Source: JBPOHE01 sp052035915
GTDB lineage: Bacteria; Pseudomonadota; Gammaproteobacteria; Chromatiales; Chromatiaceae
Reading direction: 5' to 3'
Assembly (NCBI GenBank): GCA_052035915.1
Contig: JBPOHE010000001.1
Span: 52,887-116,886, forward strand
Length of the DNA: 64,000 nucleotides
The notes under the pieces are model-generated. The model ran no database searches. It saw only the letters and a program-made list of their open reading frames with translations, and was not told where the DNA came from. A program made the position numbers and the translations under genes. Positions 28,141 to 38,600 of this stretch are shown here, in pieces; position 1 is the first letter of the stretch; each line of letters opens with the position of its first letter.

Positions 28141-28423
28141 GCGAAAGCGAGGGATCTCCCGCCTTCTGCAGATCTTGATCGACAGGGTCCGAACGGTTTG
28201 CACCCGGGCCATTCGAGATCATCCCCGTTCGCGGCAGAGAAGACCGGCGGATAAAACATTCTCATACCCTCGCCCCGTCCTACCAACCATTCCCAGAGGG
28301 ACAGGCGGAAAAACGGCGGTGACTGGTCAGAGGTTTGACTGGGCAGGCGGGTCGTTACTCGCCATGGGAGCGGCTATGAGTTCGGGGAGGTGATTCTCGA
28401 GGTGATGATGAAAAAGCCGGTTT

Positions 28424-28759
28424 TCAGGCCAAACCGAGGCTGCCCGGGGGAACGTCCTTGATGAGAGCCATTCTTCGTCGGCGGGCTTGGATCACCTGGG
28501 TGGCCGCGAGTTCGAAGGATCTGGTCAAGGCGTGTTCGATGTTGCGATCCCGATGTCTCCCCAGAATACGCAGTCCATTGTTGAGTTCCGTCGAGACCGA
28601 GCAGGTGGTGTAGCCTGTGCCCTCCTCCTTGGCCAGTTCCACATCCAGCCGCTGGATGTGACCGCTGAATCGACCCAGGATTCGATCGCGCAATTCCATC
28701 ACCTGGCGCCTGACGCTTTCGTCAAGAGCCAAGAGACCCCCATTGATTTTGGTGAGCAT
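28424..28759 (-). CDS. HPF/RaiA-like ribosome-associated protein
   Basis: The protein is 111 residues long from ATG 28759, chosen because GGAGG lies 7 bases upstream; the frame is open to 29059 but the extension is not protein-like. The pattern of an early R-D-R-I-L-G-R-F-S-G-H-I-Q-R-L-D-V-E-L-A-K-E-E strand-helix, a T-T-C-S-V-S-T-E-L strand and a basic C-terminal helix (A-A-T-Q-V-I-Q-A-R-R-R-R) fits the sigma-54 modulation/HPF family, which binds the 30S subunit in stationary phase. Its divergence from canonical HPF makes the call moderate. It lies 130 bases downstream of the 2Fe-2S reductase gene. Confidence 0.55.
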   Translation of the reverse strand: MLTKINGGLLALDESVRRQVMELRDRILGRFSGHIQRLDVELAKEEGTGYTTCSVSTELNNGLRILGRHRDRNIEHALTRSFELAATQVIQARRRRMALIKDVPPGSLGLA

Positions 28760-28889
28760 AAAATCCTCCAGTGGAAGTAATAGACAATTCTCTATATAAG
28801 GATGAAACCCAAGAAAAAAAACCGGCCCTCGGGTTTTCAGCGAAACAAGCGCCGGTAAAGAGCTATCGGCATGACGAGGGGAGCGGTAA

Positions 28890-30368
28890 TCAGGCGAATC
28901 TTTCCACCCGCATGCGTTCTGGTGGGAGATGCAGCGTTTCGAGCCGTGGCAATATGGAGTCGACGAGTTCAGCGGGACCAGCGATATAGGCGTTGTATTC
29001 GGAGAGGTCAGGATGATCCGCTGCCACTTGGTACTCGAGGCCTTCCATCCCCTGTGCAATGTTTACCTCTGAATAGCTGAAGTTGTCCAGTGCATCTTTC
29101 CATGAACGACAGAGTTTCTGCATAAAAAAGCCGTCCTGGGTGTTGGACGCCCAGTAAAGATGGAAACTTTCCGCGTTGTCGATGGAAATGGCATGTTCGA
29201 TGAGACTCTTCACACTGGCAAAGCCGTTGCCGAAAGCGATGAACAATAATGGCGTTGGGGAATCCTCGAACAGAACAAAGTCCCCTTGAGGGCCATCCAA
29301 CAAAAGGGTTTGACCCGGTGTCAGACCAGCGAATAGCTGGGCGGAAAAGGGAACATCCGCTTGTCTGGGGACGAAAAACTGGAGTTTCCGGCCTTCACAG
29401 GGACAACTGGCGATAGGCAACTCGATAGTCGCGCCGCTTTCCAGGCTGAGCCGGGCCCGTTGGCCGGCCAGAAACCGGAAGGAACGGGTGCGGGGGGTCT
29501 GGAGCTTCAGCACACTGACATCGTTCGTCAGCGGTTCAAAGCCCTTTACCGTACAGCGGATCTCCTGATGAGGCAGATCCTTGGGGGCCATGGCCTCGGC
29601 GGCCTCAAGAAGAACATCGGTCACCGCCGTGTTACAACAGGTCAGGATGTAGCCCATGGCCCGTTCGCTCTCGCTCAACAGGTAGTCGTGCTCGCGCAGT
29701 TTCCACACCTGACCTTTCACGACACGGGCCTTGCAGCTACCACAATTGCCGCTGGAACAGCCGTAACTGAGATGCAGTCCCGCCCGCATCGAGGCTTCGA
29801 GGATGGTTTCGGTGCCTTCAACGAAAAACTCGTGTCCGCTGGGAATGATTTTGATACCGGCTGCCATAATGCGAAGAAAGGCGTCTTTGGCGAAGAGTCG
29901 GGCGCGTTGATCCGGGCGGCTGGGTTGGCGATCAAGGGCCGACGCCAACCATTCGGCCAACTCCGCCAATTTGTTCGAGAGTTCATGGGGAGCCTCGGTC
30001 GCCAGAGACCCTATCCGTGAGAGGCTTTCCTGTAGTAAGTCTTCGGCGGTATTCAACGCGGTCTTGGTCTGCAACAGGATATCGGTCAGTTGTTGCAGAC
30101 GAGAGAGAAGGATCTCCAGGCTCGGCGCGCCGTCGGAGTAAAAGGTCTTCGGCTGGGCGGTGACCTTGATGTACTCGACCTTCTCCAACATCTCACTGCG
30201 ATCAAGACTGACATTGGGGTAGATACGCAGGAGATCGCTGACTTCGATCTTCCCTTCAAAGGTAACCACCTCCCCTTGGCGGATCCGCTGCTGGAGTTCT
30301 CCCCGGGTCACGCCCGCCAGACGGGCGGCACGGGAAAGGCTCAAGGGTTGAGGCATCGAGGTGGCCAT
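28890..30368 (-). CDS. 2Fe-2S ferredoxin/flavoreductase fusion with N-terminal helix-turn-helix-like region
   Basis: The protein has 492 residues. Residues about 1-60 read like a DNA-binding or adaptor module (L-S-L-S-R-A-A-R-L-A-G-V-T-R-G-E-L-Q-Q-R-I-R-Q-G). A helical linker spans about 85-160. A plant-type 2Fe-2S domain follows with C204-x4-C209-x2-C212 and a fourth cysteine at 244/245. The C-terminal part resembles ferredoxin-NADP-reductase-type FAD/NAD domains (R-S-F-R-F-L-A-G-Q-R-A-R-L-S-L, G-N-G-F-A-S-V-K-S-L). The last two thirds look like phenol hydroxylase or CDP-6-deoxyglucoseen reductases, which pass electrons from NAD(P)H to an oxygenase or dehydratase. No such partner is in the window. 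The usual FAD-binding R-x-Y-S is reduced to L-P-I-A-S. Confidence 0.75.
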   Translation of the reverse strand: MATSMPQPLSLSRAARLAGVTRGELQQRIRQGEVVTFEGKIEVSDLLRIYPNVSLDRSEMLEKVEYIKVTAQPKTFYSDGAPSLEILLSRLQQLTDILLQTKTALNTAEDLLQESLSRIGSLATEAPHELSNKLAELAEWLASALDRQPSRPDQRARLFAKDAFLRIMAAGIKIIPSGHEFFVEGTETILEASMRAGLHLSYGCSSGNCGSCKARVVKGQVWKLREHDYLLSESERAMGYILTCCNTAVTDVLLEAAEAMAPKDLPHQEIRCTVKGFEPLTNDVSVLKLQTPRTRSFRFLAGQRARLSLESGATIELPIASCPCEGRKLQFFVPRQADVPFSAQLFAGLTPGQTLLLDGPQGDFVLFEDSPTPLLFIAFGNGFASVKSLIEHAISIDNAESFHLYWASNTQDGFFMQKLCRSWKDALDNFSYSEVNIAQGMEGLEYQVAADHPDLSEYNAYIAGPAELVDSILPRLETLHLPPERMRVERFA

Positions 30369-30794
30369 GGCTCTGTCTATCGGGTTGGATCGGTATTTGA
30401 CCGCGGGGAGGCGCTGACGGCCCGTATTGGTTTATTAGTATCACTGACGCAATGCGACAAGACTGTAGGATTGTGCCCGACCATAGCCCTGGCGTCCATG
30501 GAATTACAATAACAGAAGGCTTTTTTCATCGAGAGATTCCCCCGCCTGCTATACAATAGCGCTTCTCGCCGGAGGCTTTTCAAGCCATCATGATCGTTAC
30601 TATCGTAACGGCGGAAACAAGGTCGTTCAGCCCTCTCCTGACCTAGGCTAAAGAGGACGGTGATCCAGCCGATTTCTTGAGGGCGATCCGGATCGAGGAA
30701 TTTTCCGCTAAGCCGTCAATGATCCCAACGGGTTTCCCTTTCCGGCAGGGGAAAATCAGTACAAATCGCATCTTTTTATAGTGAGGTTGACCCT
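30369..30794. other. Divergent intergenic region between 2Fe-2S reductase and SCP2 genes
   Basis: No coding frame is supported in these 426 bases. A perfect 6-bp inverted repeat CGTTAC-TATC-GTAACG at 30595-30610 could be a regulator site. The rest shows no repeat or clear promoter. Confidence 0.5.
30595..30610. promoter_or_regulatory. Possible operator inverted repeat
   Basis: CGTTAC and GTAACG are separated by TATC, giving a 16-bp dyad between two divergent genes (2Fe-2S reductase and SCP2 protein). Short dyads of this size occur by chance, so this is a weak call. Confidence 0.3.
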
Positions 30795-31199
30795 ATGGCA
30801 CAGCTATTTTCCGACGCATGGATGAATCAATTGAAAGACGCTTGGAATATGGAGCCCGAAGTCAGGGACAGACTGGCGGAGATCAACTTTTCCTCCGTGA
30901 TCACCTGCGGCTTCAAGAATGAGCCCAATCCACGAGGTGTCTTTGTCGTGGAACAAGGCACCTGTGTACGGGCCGGCTCTTGGAACGGCGAAGCTCCGAA
31001 CTGGGATATGCGCGCCGACAAGACTGACTGGATGAAGTGGATCGAGAAACCGCTTGGTATGGCCAGCATGGGCATGGCCTTTACCATGGGAAAACTCAAA
31101 TTCCTTAAGGGAGATTTCGGCGCCATGATCAAAGATCCTCGCATGGCGGGACCCTTCGTCAAAAGCTTCGGGCTGATGAGCAAGATCGGCGGCGAGTGA
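30795..31199 (+). CDS. SCP2 sterol-transfer domain family protein
   Basis: This is a 134-residue cytoplasmic protein with a GAGG ribosome site. The pattern F-S-D-A-W-M-N-Q-L-K-D-A-W-N near the start, a central beta-sheet region (I-T-C-G-F, G-V-F-V-V-E-Q-G) and a C-terminal M-A-F-T-M-G-K-L-K-F-L-K-G-D-F-G-A-M-I-K, in which small glycine and phenylalanine residues line a lipid pocket, match SCP2-like lipid-binding proteins. The ligand is unknown. It stands alone between the divergent 2Fe-2S gene and a large imperfect inverted repeat. Confidence 0.8.
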   Translation: MAQLFSDAWMNQLKDAWNMEPEVRDRLAEINFSSVITCGFKNEPNPRGVFVVEQGTCVRAGSWNGEAPNWDMRADKTDWMKWIEKPLGMASMGMAFTMGKLKFLKGDFGAMIKDPRMAGPFVKSFGLMSKIGGE

Positions 31200-31278
31200 T
31201 CCGACGCCTTTCATGGCAACAGATTCAGGGAACACCATGAGCCCCAATCAAGGAATAGGAGTGCGCTCCGGGGTTTGG

Positions 31279-31433
31279 GCGATTGCCGGAAAAAGAAATA
31301 CCAGAATGTGCCGGCGGTTCGTTCGCCTTCCAGGCGCGCCAGCCGGCGCAGGACGAGTTCTGTAACGGCTGGCGTAACGCCGAAGGCGGACGAACAGACC
31401 AGCAGACGGGAATTTCTTTTGACAGAAATCGCC
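31279..31433. repeat. Large imperfect inverted repeat (about 155 bp)
   Basis: The left (31279-31350) and right (31360-31433) halves are imperfect complements over nearly their whole length, about 70% by eye with small gaps. The best-matched blocks are GTTCG-TTCGCCTTC with GAAGGCGGACGAAC, CGCCAGCCG with CGGCTGGCG, and AAAAGAAAT with ATTTCTTTT. Both strands therefore show open frames that are mirror images. The element fills most of the gap between the SCP2 gene and rsmE. No conserved attC core was recognised. Confidence 0.6.
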
Positions 31434-31468
31434 TTATAGCACCACGACCTCTGGGTTTTCCCTGATCC

Positions 31469-32203
31469 ATGCGACGGATACGGATTTTCACGCCACAGCC
31501 TCTCGCCGCTGATTCACGGGTTTGGTTGAGTGGTGGGGCCGCTCACCATGTAACCAAGGTGCTGCGCTTATCTCCCGGGGAGAAAGTGACCCTGTTCAAT
31601 GGCGAGGGATGTGACTATTTCGGCCTCATCCATCAACTTGGTGCCGGGGAGGTGGAGGTCCGCCTCCTTTCGGTCTCTCCGCCTGAACCCCAGCCAGCAT
31701 TCAGGATACATCTGCTGCCATGCCTGATCCGTAGCGAACCGATGGATTTTTTGATCCAGAAGGCGGTAGAACTCGGGGTACAACGCATTACTCCCCTGTT
31801 CTGTAGACACAGTCTGATACGTTTTGAGAACGGTCGTTTGGAACGTAGGATCGAGCACTGGCGTGCGTTGACGGTCTCGGCCTGCGAGCAGAGCGGACGT
31901 CGACGCTTGGTAGAACTGGAAACCCCTCTCGCCCTGAAGCAAGTTTTTACCACGCCACCACAAGGCACCTTAATCAGTCTGGACCCCGAAGCGTCAGCAA
32001 CTCTGGCGAGTCTCGAGGCCCCTCAAGGCGATATACATCTGCTTATCGGACCAGAGGGAGGAATGGCCGAAGAAGAGAAAGAGCAGATCTCTTTGGCCGG
32101 ATTCTTACCGGTTCGGCTGGGACCCCGCACCCTGCGTGCGGAAACGGCCCCTCTGGCGGCCATAGCCGCTATGCAAATGCTGTGGGGTGATTTCCGCGAT
32201 TAG
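31469..32203 (+). CDS. rsmE: 16S rRNA m3U1498 methyltransferase RsmE
   Basis: The 244-residue protein has an N-terminal PUA-like domain (H-H-V-T-K-V-L-R-L-S-P-G-E-K-V-T-L-F-N-G-E-G) and a SPOUT domain with Q-K-A-V-E-L-G-V-Q-R-I-T-P-L near residue 95, the I-G-P-E-G-G knot loop near 195 and a C-terminal L-G-P-R-T-L-R-A-E-T-A-P-L-A-A. These are RsmE signatures. The enzyme methylates U1498 of 16S rRNA using SAM. The stop overlaps the stop of the convergent CheW-like gene by 4 bases. Confidence 0.95.
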   Translation: MRRIRIFTPQPLAADSRVWLSGGAAHHVTKVLRLSPGEKVTLFNGEGCDYFGLIHQLGAGEVEVRLLSVSPPEPQPAFRIHLLPCLIRSEPMDFLIQKAVELGVQRITPLFCRHSLIRFENGRLERRIEHWRALTVSACEQSGRRRLVELETPLALKQVFTTPPQGTLISLDPEASATLASLEAPQGDIHLLIGPEGGMAEEEKEQISLAGFLPVRLGPRTLRAETAPLAAIAAMQMLWGDFRD

Positions 32204-32682
32204 TCTTCCAATTCAAGCAATTCAATGAGCTTGGCTTCTATCGAGTCGAGATCAAGTATCAGTGTCGGTTGTCCCGCCACTTCGGCCTCGGCCAAGATCC
32301 CGGGAGGAGGCCCCTCTCCATCCTTCCTTGGAGAGATGTTGTCCGGAGTAACCTGAACCAGGCGAGGCAGAGCCCGCGCTAGGATACCTATATAGTCCAA
32401 TCCTGGCGTTTCCCCCAAAGCATTACAGACCACAATACGGGAGCGATGCCCAGGGGGAACCAGCGATGAACCCAACAAATGCTCCATCGCTACCACAGGG
32501 ATGATCTCACCACGCCATGCGAGTTGTCCCTGGAACCAGGGTGGGGCTGGGTCTCTGGGCTGAGGACTGGTGTAGTTGACCACTTCAGCGATGCAAGTAG
32601 CCGGCAACAACAACTGCGCCCCGGTAATGGGAATCAACACCGCACGGACGAGATTGGCGGAAGCAGCCGATACAGGGGTCAT
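32200..32682 (-). CDS. CheW-like coupling protein, ChpC-like
   Basis: This 160-residue protein is a single CheW domain: V-L-I-P-I-T-G-A-Q-L-L-L-P-A-T-C-I-A-E-V-V near the start, W-F-Q-G-Q-L-A-W-R-G-E-I-I-P-V-V, and an acidic C-terminal helix. Its start overlaps the chpA stop by 4 bases, the position ChpC takes in Pseudomonas aeruginosa. ChpC is a second coupling protein for ChpA in twitching motility. The CheB-like gene chpB that normally lies between is absent here. Confidence 0.8.
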   Translation of the reverse strand: MTPVSAASANLVRAVLIPITGAQLLLPATCIAEVVNYTSPQPRDPAPPWFQGQLAWRGEIIPVVAMEHLLGSSLVPPGHRSRIVVCNALGETPGLDYIGILARALPRLVQVTPDNISPRKDGEGPPPGILAEAEVAGQPTLILDLDSIEAKLIELLELED

Positions 32683-35600
32683 GCATTGACCTCGGAAAGA
32701 ACGGAGTGGATGTTTTCGAGCAACTCGGATTCCTGGTAAGGCTTACCGAGATAACGTTTGATTCCCAGTTCCATGGCCCGCTGACGGTGCTTCTCACCCG
32801 TCCTGGAGGTGATCATGATGATGGGTATCTTTGACAGCTCGGGGGTGTTGCGCATATGCCGGGCCAACTCGAAGCCATCCATACGCGGCATCTCGATGTC
32901 CAACAACATAACGTCGGGGATACGTTCCTGCAACATGGTCACCGCATCCATGCCGTCTTTGGCGGTGATGACGCTCATATTGTTACGTGTCAACAACCGT
33001 CCCGTGACTTTGCGTACAGTGATGGAATCATCCACCACCATAACAGTGACCTCGCGTTCGACGACCCTTTGTTCTTCTCCCTTGAAGCGTACCCAAGAAC
33101 GTTCTATTTCTTTGCGCACCAAAGCATTGACGTCGAGGATCAGGGCGACACGGCCATCGGCCAGAATAGTCCCACCTGTGATCCAACGGATGGCACTCAA
33201 CTGGGGTCCAACCGACTTCACCACGATCTGGCGGTTGCCGACCAAGTTATCCACCTGCAACGCCACCCGATGGTCGCCGGATCGTACTAGAAGCAAAGGA
33301 AACCACTTGCGGCCTTCGGGGAAGCTCATAGCGGATATTCCCAAAATACCGCCAAGATAGCGTACCTGATAACTATTGCCAGCATATTCCAACAGACGGC
33401 CATCCTCGTGATGCGCCTCCAAGTCAGCCCGAGCCAGTCGCACTACACCCTCAATCGAGGCAAAGGGGATAGCATAGGTTTCGTCTCCTACCTGGATGAG
33501 CAGGGCCTGGCTGATGGCCAATGTCAAGGGTAGGCGGATAAGGAAGGTAGAACCTCTTCCAGGTGTTGATTCAATTTCCAGTGAACCACCGGCCTGTTTC
33601 AGTTCGCTGATAACTACATCAAGGCCCACGCCACGCCCGGCAATTTGGCTGACTTCAGAGACGGTACTAAAACCTGGAGCCAAAATGAATTGCACGAGAT
33701 CATTGTCGGAAACATCGGCATGGGGAGCTAAGAGACCACGCTCGATGGCCCGTTTACGTACCGCGTCCAGCCTCACGCCACCACCGTCATCGGCGATGGT
33801 GATGATCACATCCGTAGCCTCTCGCCCAATATGGATAGTGATCTTGCCTACCTCTGATTTTCTCTGTGCCCGCCGCTCCGCTGGCGACTCAATACCATGG
33901 GCGACGGCATTTCGCAGCAGATGCTCCAGCGGCGCCACCATTCGCTCAAGGATATTGCGTTCGAGTTCTTGATCGGCACCATAGACTTCCAATTCAGCTT
34001 CCTTCGCCAAGGCCCTACTGGTTTGCCGTACCAGACGGTGCAGTCGCGGTACAACCTGGGCAAAGGGCACCATCCGGGTACGAAGCAATCCATCTTGAAG
34101 ATCGTTGGAAACACGGGATTGTTGCAACAACAAGGTTTCTGTCTCACGCCGCAACTCGCCCAAGACATCCTTAATATTGGAAAGGTCGTTCACCGTTTCC
34201 AAAAGACTCCGGGAAAGTTGCTGCATGGTCGAGAAGCGATCCATCTCCAGGGGGTCGAAATCCGCATGGATATCCTGGAATTCCCGATCCCGTTCCCAGC
34301 GGTAAAGGATCTGGGTTTCCGTCTCGATTTCGAGCTGGCGTAACAAAGTGCGAAGTCGGGCAACCGTCTGTCCAAGTTCATCCACATTGAATCCGATGGT
34401 CGTGTTTTGTTGCTCCAGCCGGGACCGATAAATACTGACCTCGCCGGCATTATTTACTAAGCGGTCGAGCAAGGCGGCACTGACCCTGATCTGCTCCTGT
34501 TTGACTCGCACCAATTCGCTGACCGGAGATGGGGCCGTGGCCACCTGGCGTTGGCCAACCGGAAGACCCTTGGGAGAAACTGGAGCCGTTATCTGGGTCT
34601 TTATTTCCTCCACCTGATGGATAAGGTCTTCTGCTCGGTGGACATGCCCGAGAGACACCTCATCAACCTGGGCGGCCAAGCGATCAGCCGCCTCCTGAGC
34701 AAGCCTTCGGACTTGCTGGTTGTAAGGAACGCTTTGATTGGCAAGGCCGATCAACAAGGTCTCAAAGGCATGGCTGAGATCCGCAATCGGCTCGATACCC
34801 GCCAATCGCGCCCCACCCTTGAGGGTATGGAGGCTGCGCTGCATTGAATTCAGCAAATCGAGATCCTCGCCCCCTTTGAGCTTCTGCATCGAGGTATCAA
34901 GGGATTCCAAAATATCCGCAGCCTCGGCCAGGAAAATCTCGACCAGATCAGACTCTCCTCCAACCGCGACTTGCTCACTGTCAATAACTTCCGGTGCCAC
35001 TTTTACCGGAAGCGTTTTTTCTCCGGTATCAAGCTTGGCCGTTTCGAGTTTATGTACCAGATCTTCAGCTGCGTGGACCTGTCCTTGTCTGGCTACCTCC
35101 TCGACTTGGTCGGCGATGCGGTCGATCACCTCCTGGGCCAAATCGATATCCTCCAGGCCAAGGGATACACGACCACTATTGATGCCGATCAACAGGCTCT
35201 CAAAGGCATGGCTGAGGTCTCCTATGGGCTGGATACCCGCTAAGCGAGCACCGCCTTTGAGGGTGTGCAGGGTGCGCTGCATCGCAGCAATAACCTCGGT
35301 GTTCCCAGTATCCCGGCGCCATTCCTGGATGGCATCGTCCAGCTCCGCCAGCAGATCCTTGGCCTCATCAAGGAAGATATCCACCATCTCACGGTCGCCA
35401 CTGACCTGGAAGACGGTACCCCCCAGAAGGAGATCGGATTCCGTAATTGGGGGAACAGGCTCTTCGCCCATCCCAACCGCCTCGCTTGGAAGAATGGGTT
35501 CGATCAAGGGAGTCGCCACATCCCTTGGCTTGAGGCCAGCCAGGGTATTTACGGCCTGATGGACCCGATCTAAAAGTTCACTTGTGCTCGGAAGCTCTCT

Positions 35601-38600
35601 CCTCCCTTCGCGAACGGCCATCAGCAAGTCCGAGAGCAAGGCCTGCGCCGAGTCGACTAGATCGACCACCCCGACGGTTGGCGGCGTCCCAGAGGACATA
35701 AGCAGCAGGATGTATCGCTCCATGGCATCGGCTACCAAGGCCATGGGCTGGACGCCGACCATATGGGAGCTGCCGTGGAGGGTATGAAAAGCGCGGGACA
35801 ACCTTTCGGTGAGAATGCATGTGGCAGGGAACTGTCTGCACCCGCTGACGAAGTTTTTGAGGGTTTCCAGATGGGACGTCGACTCGCTTTCGAAGATCTC
35901 CAGCAGCACCGGATCGATCTCGTACTCCAAGGCCGCCGCCTCCCCGGATACCTCTTCGGCAGCTTCCACAACCTCGGGCGCGGCGCCCAGACCGACGGCT
36001 TCTTCCTCTTCAAGCCGCAATTCGCCTACTCTGACGGGTTCCGCCACCTCGCCTCTGACCAAGGCAAAGGCGCGGTCGATCAAAGGTTGGACATCATGCT
36101 TCGGGAGGGTCTTGGAACTCTGGCAGTCGATCAGTTCTGGAAGCACATCCAAAGCCTGATCCATAATGGCGTAGAGATGAGGAGACAAGCCTAGACTGCC
36201 GTCAATGACCCGGTTCAACATATTTTCGATGGACCAGGCAAACTCCCCAATCTCTACGGCTCCAACTAGGCGTCCGCTTCCTTTGAGGGTATGAAATGAA
36301 CGTCGGAAGGTTTTCAGTGCCTCCATATCCTCGGGATGGCTTTTCCATCTAGGGTACAGCCGCTGGACCACGGCCAGTTCTTCGTTGGCCTCTTCGAGGA
36401 AAATGTCGAGAATCTCTTCATCGACAACCTCCTCCTGGCCGATCTTGGTTTCCGGGACACCGAATTCGCCATGAGCTAGTGTCTCGACAGGAATCGGTTC
36501 AGCCGCTTCAACAACCTCGGCGGGGGACTCGGTGGGAGAAACCAGATGGGCATCGGGGGGAGCCTCATAAGGCTGATATACCCCGGTCGGGGGTAGAAGC
36601 GCTTTTTTTGCCTCTTCCGTCGTCACGCCTACCAAAGTGGCCAGCGCAAAGGCCTCCTGCATCAAAGGCCCCACATCCAATTGAGGCGCTTGGCCGGCTT
36701 CAAGACTATCAATCAATTGAGGCAGTACATCGACTGAAAACATCAAAACATTGAGAAGCTCGGGTGTCGGCATCAAGGTCCCGTCGATTACCCGGTTCAG
36801 CATGTTCTCAATCGACCAAGCAAACTCGCCAATCAGCGTGGCTCCCACTAATCGCCCACTACCCTTCAGGGTATGGAAGGAACGGCGAATAGTGATAAGC
36901 GCCTCTTTGTCTTCGATGTTGGTCTGCCATTTGGGTACCCTGTCGGCGATGATCCCAATCTCTTCTTTCGCCTCGTCGATAAAGATTTCAAGGATCTCCG
37001 GGTCGACTTCGGGAATCTCTGGTGTTGGTGCAACCTCGACGACAGCGGTAGATAGGCCTTGATCGACTGCAAGGGTTTCTTGGCCCAGACCTTCTAGCTC
37101 GGTGGTGCGGAGTTGCAGACGCTGTAGCGCCTGGCGGGCCCAATCCAGAATCCGATGTCGACTTCCCTGGCTTCGCCCTTCCATCAGGGCCTCAATGTAA
37201 TACTCGACGCTGGTAATGGCGTCAGCCAAGGCGCCCTGACTCTCCTGATCAGCCAGTACAGCTTCCGAAAGCCCGCCCGACTGCATCCAATCCGCGATCG
37301 ACTTGAACACAACCGCCGTATCGGCTTGGTTGAGAATACGAAAAGCGCCAGCAATGGTACGAAAACGAGCCGGTACCTCAGCGAGTTGGTCTAGGCTTTC
37401 CGGCAATTTGATATAGGCCGATATCGCCTCTTTGGCATGGGCGATATCAACCTTGGCCTCTCTCATGGTGAGATCGACAAGGCTGGCCATTTCTCCCTCA
37501 GGCAGGCCGAGCTTGTTCGCAGCAGAAACATTATCGGCATGGCCCAATACGGCGTCTCTCCCTGCCGCCTGATTGATCAGCGAAGATTCGACAAAGAGAA
37601 AATTGGCCGCTATATCCATGAGGATCGCATCTTCTGGTGGAAGCCCAGATTCCCTAACACGATGGATGCGGTCGACCTGATCGAGCAGTCTTTGCCGCAG
37701 ATCCCCTTGGCCGATGATTCCCAGTGTGTCGCCTATGCGACGTAGCGGGCTTTCCAAAGCGATGAGCCCATCGGTTTGATCTCTTGTACCGCGGATATAC
37801 AGATCAAGACTATCTTTAACCTGAACCAGGTCGGTTTTGATCGCTTCTTGGACTGTTTTCAGCATCTCCATGCTGGGAGCCGAGAGTTGTTCCCGCAAAC
37901 TCAGCAATCGCTCCTGACTTGGTAAGGCGGAATCCAGATCAAACTCCTCCCGAACGGCGCGACTGATATCGTCATCACTTCCCGCGCGGGCGACATAATA
38001 AAGTAGATGCCTGACGGTCTCTTCCGCCTCAGTCTCTTTAAGGCCATCCTCGCCGCTTTCGGAGAGTCGCTTGAGATCCCGGTCTAGTTTCCCGATCAGT
38101 TGCTTGACGGTAGCCCCGGCATCCATTCCCCCCGCCAAAACGGCAGCGGCCACACCCTGGGCAGAGCGAAAAAGCCCATAAACCAAGGGCGTGCCAGCGC
38201 TTCCGGCCAGCTCGGCGAAGACCTCGATCAGGATTTGCAAACCCTGTTGGGCCTTCAGATCCCGATACCAACTCAACAAAGCTTTGTGATAGGTTCCCCT
38301 CAACCTTCTAACTTTGGCGGGCAGATGAGGATTGGCCTGCCCCACGACATGGGAGGGTAGACTGGCAGACTCCAGTATGGGATTGAATAAAGCGGCATCA
38401 GTGAGCAGCGGGGCTTCCCTGGCGGAACGCAAGTCATTCAGCAAAGGAAGGATCGCCAGAGGGATGTCCTGTGCTCCGCTGTGGAGCTTTTCCAGATAGT
38501 CGGGCAACTGGATCATAGCCATCATCAAGGGTTCTGCAACCTCGGATGATTTCACCAAGCGCCCTTCTGCAAAGGCCGCAGCCGTATTCTCCATCTCTTC

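Larger units (their letters stand above)
27639..28423. other. Non-coding region with repeat copy 4 and a transposase fragment
   Basis: The 785-base gap between the HPF-like gene and the GNAT operon holds palindromic repeat copy 4 (27832-27955) and a short remnant of an IS256-type transposase (28050-28140). No intact gene is supported. The GNAT operon promoter should lie in its left part but no strong consensus is visible. Confidence 0.6.

Noticed and set aside
27939..28286. 115-residue minus-strand frame in the gap after the GNAT operon
   Set aside because: It overlaps repeat copy 4 and the transposase fragment on the opposite strand; no start signal and no recognisable domain.
31279..31433. 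Integron attC site
   Set aside because: The size fits, but I could not find the paired RYYYAAC / GTTRRRY core sites at its ends.
31225..31491. Small frames on both strands across the 31.3-kb palindrome
   Set aside because: The frames mirror each other because the DNA is an inverted repeat, and they resemble no protein family.
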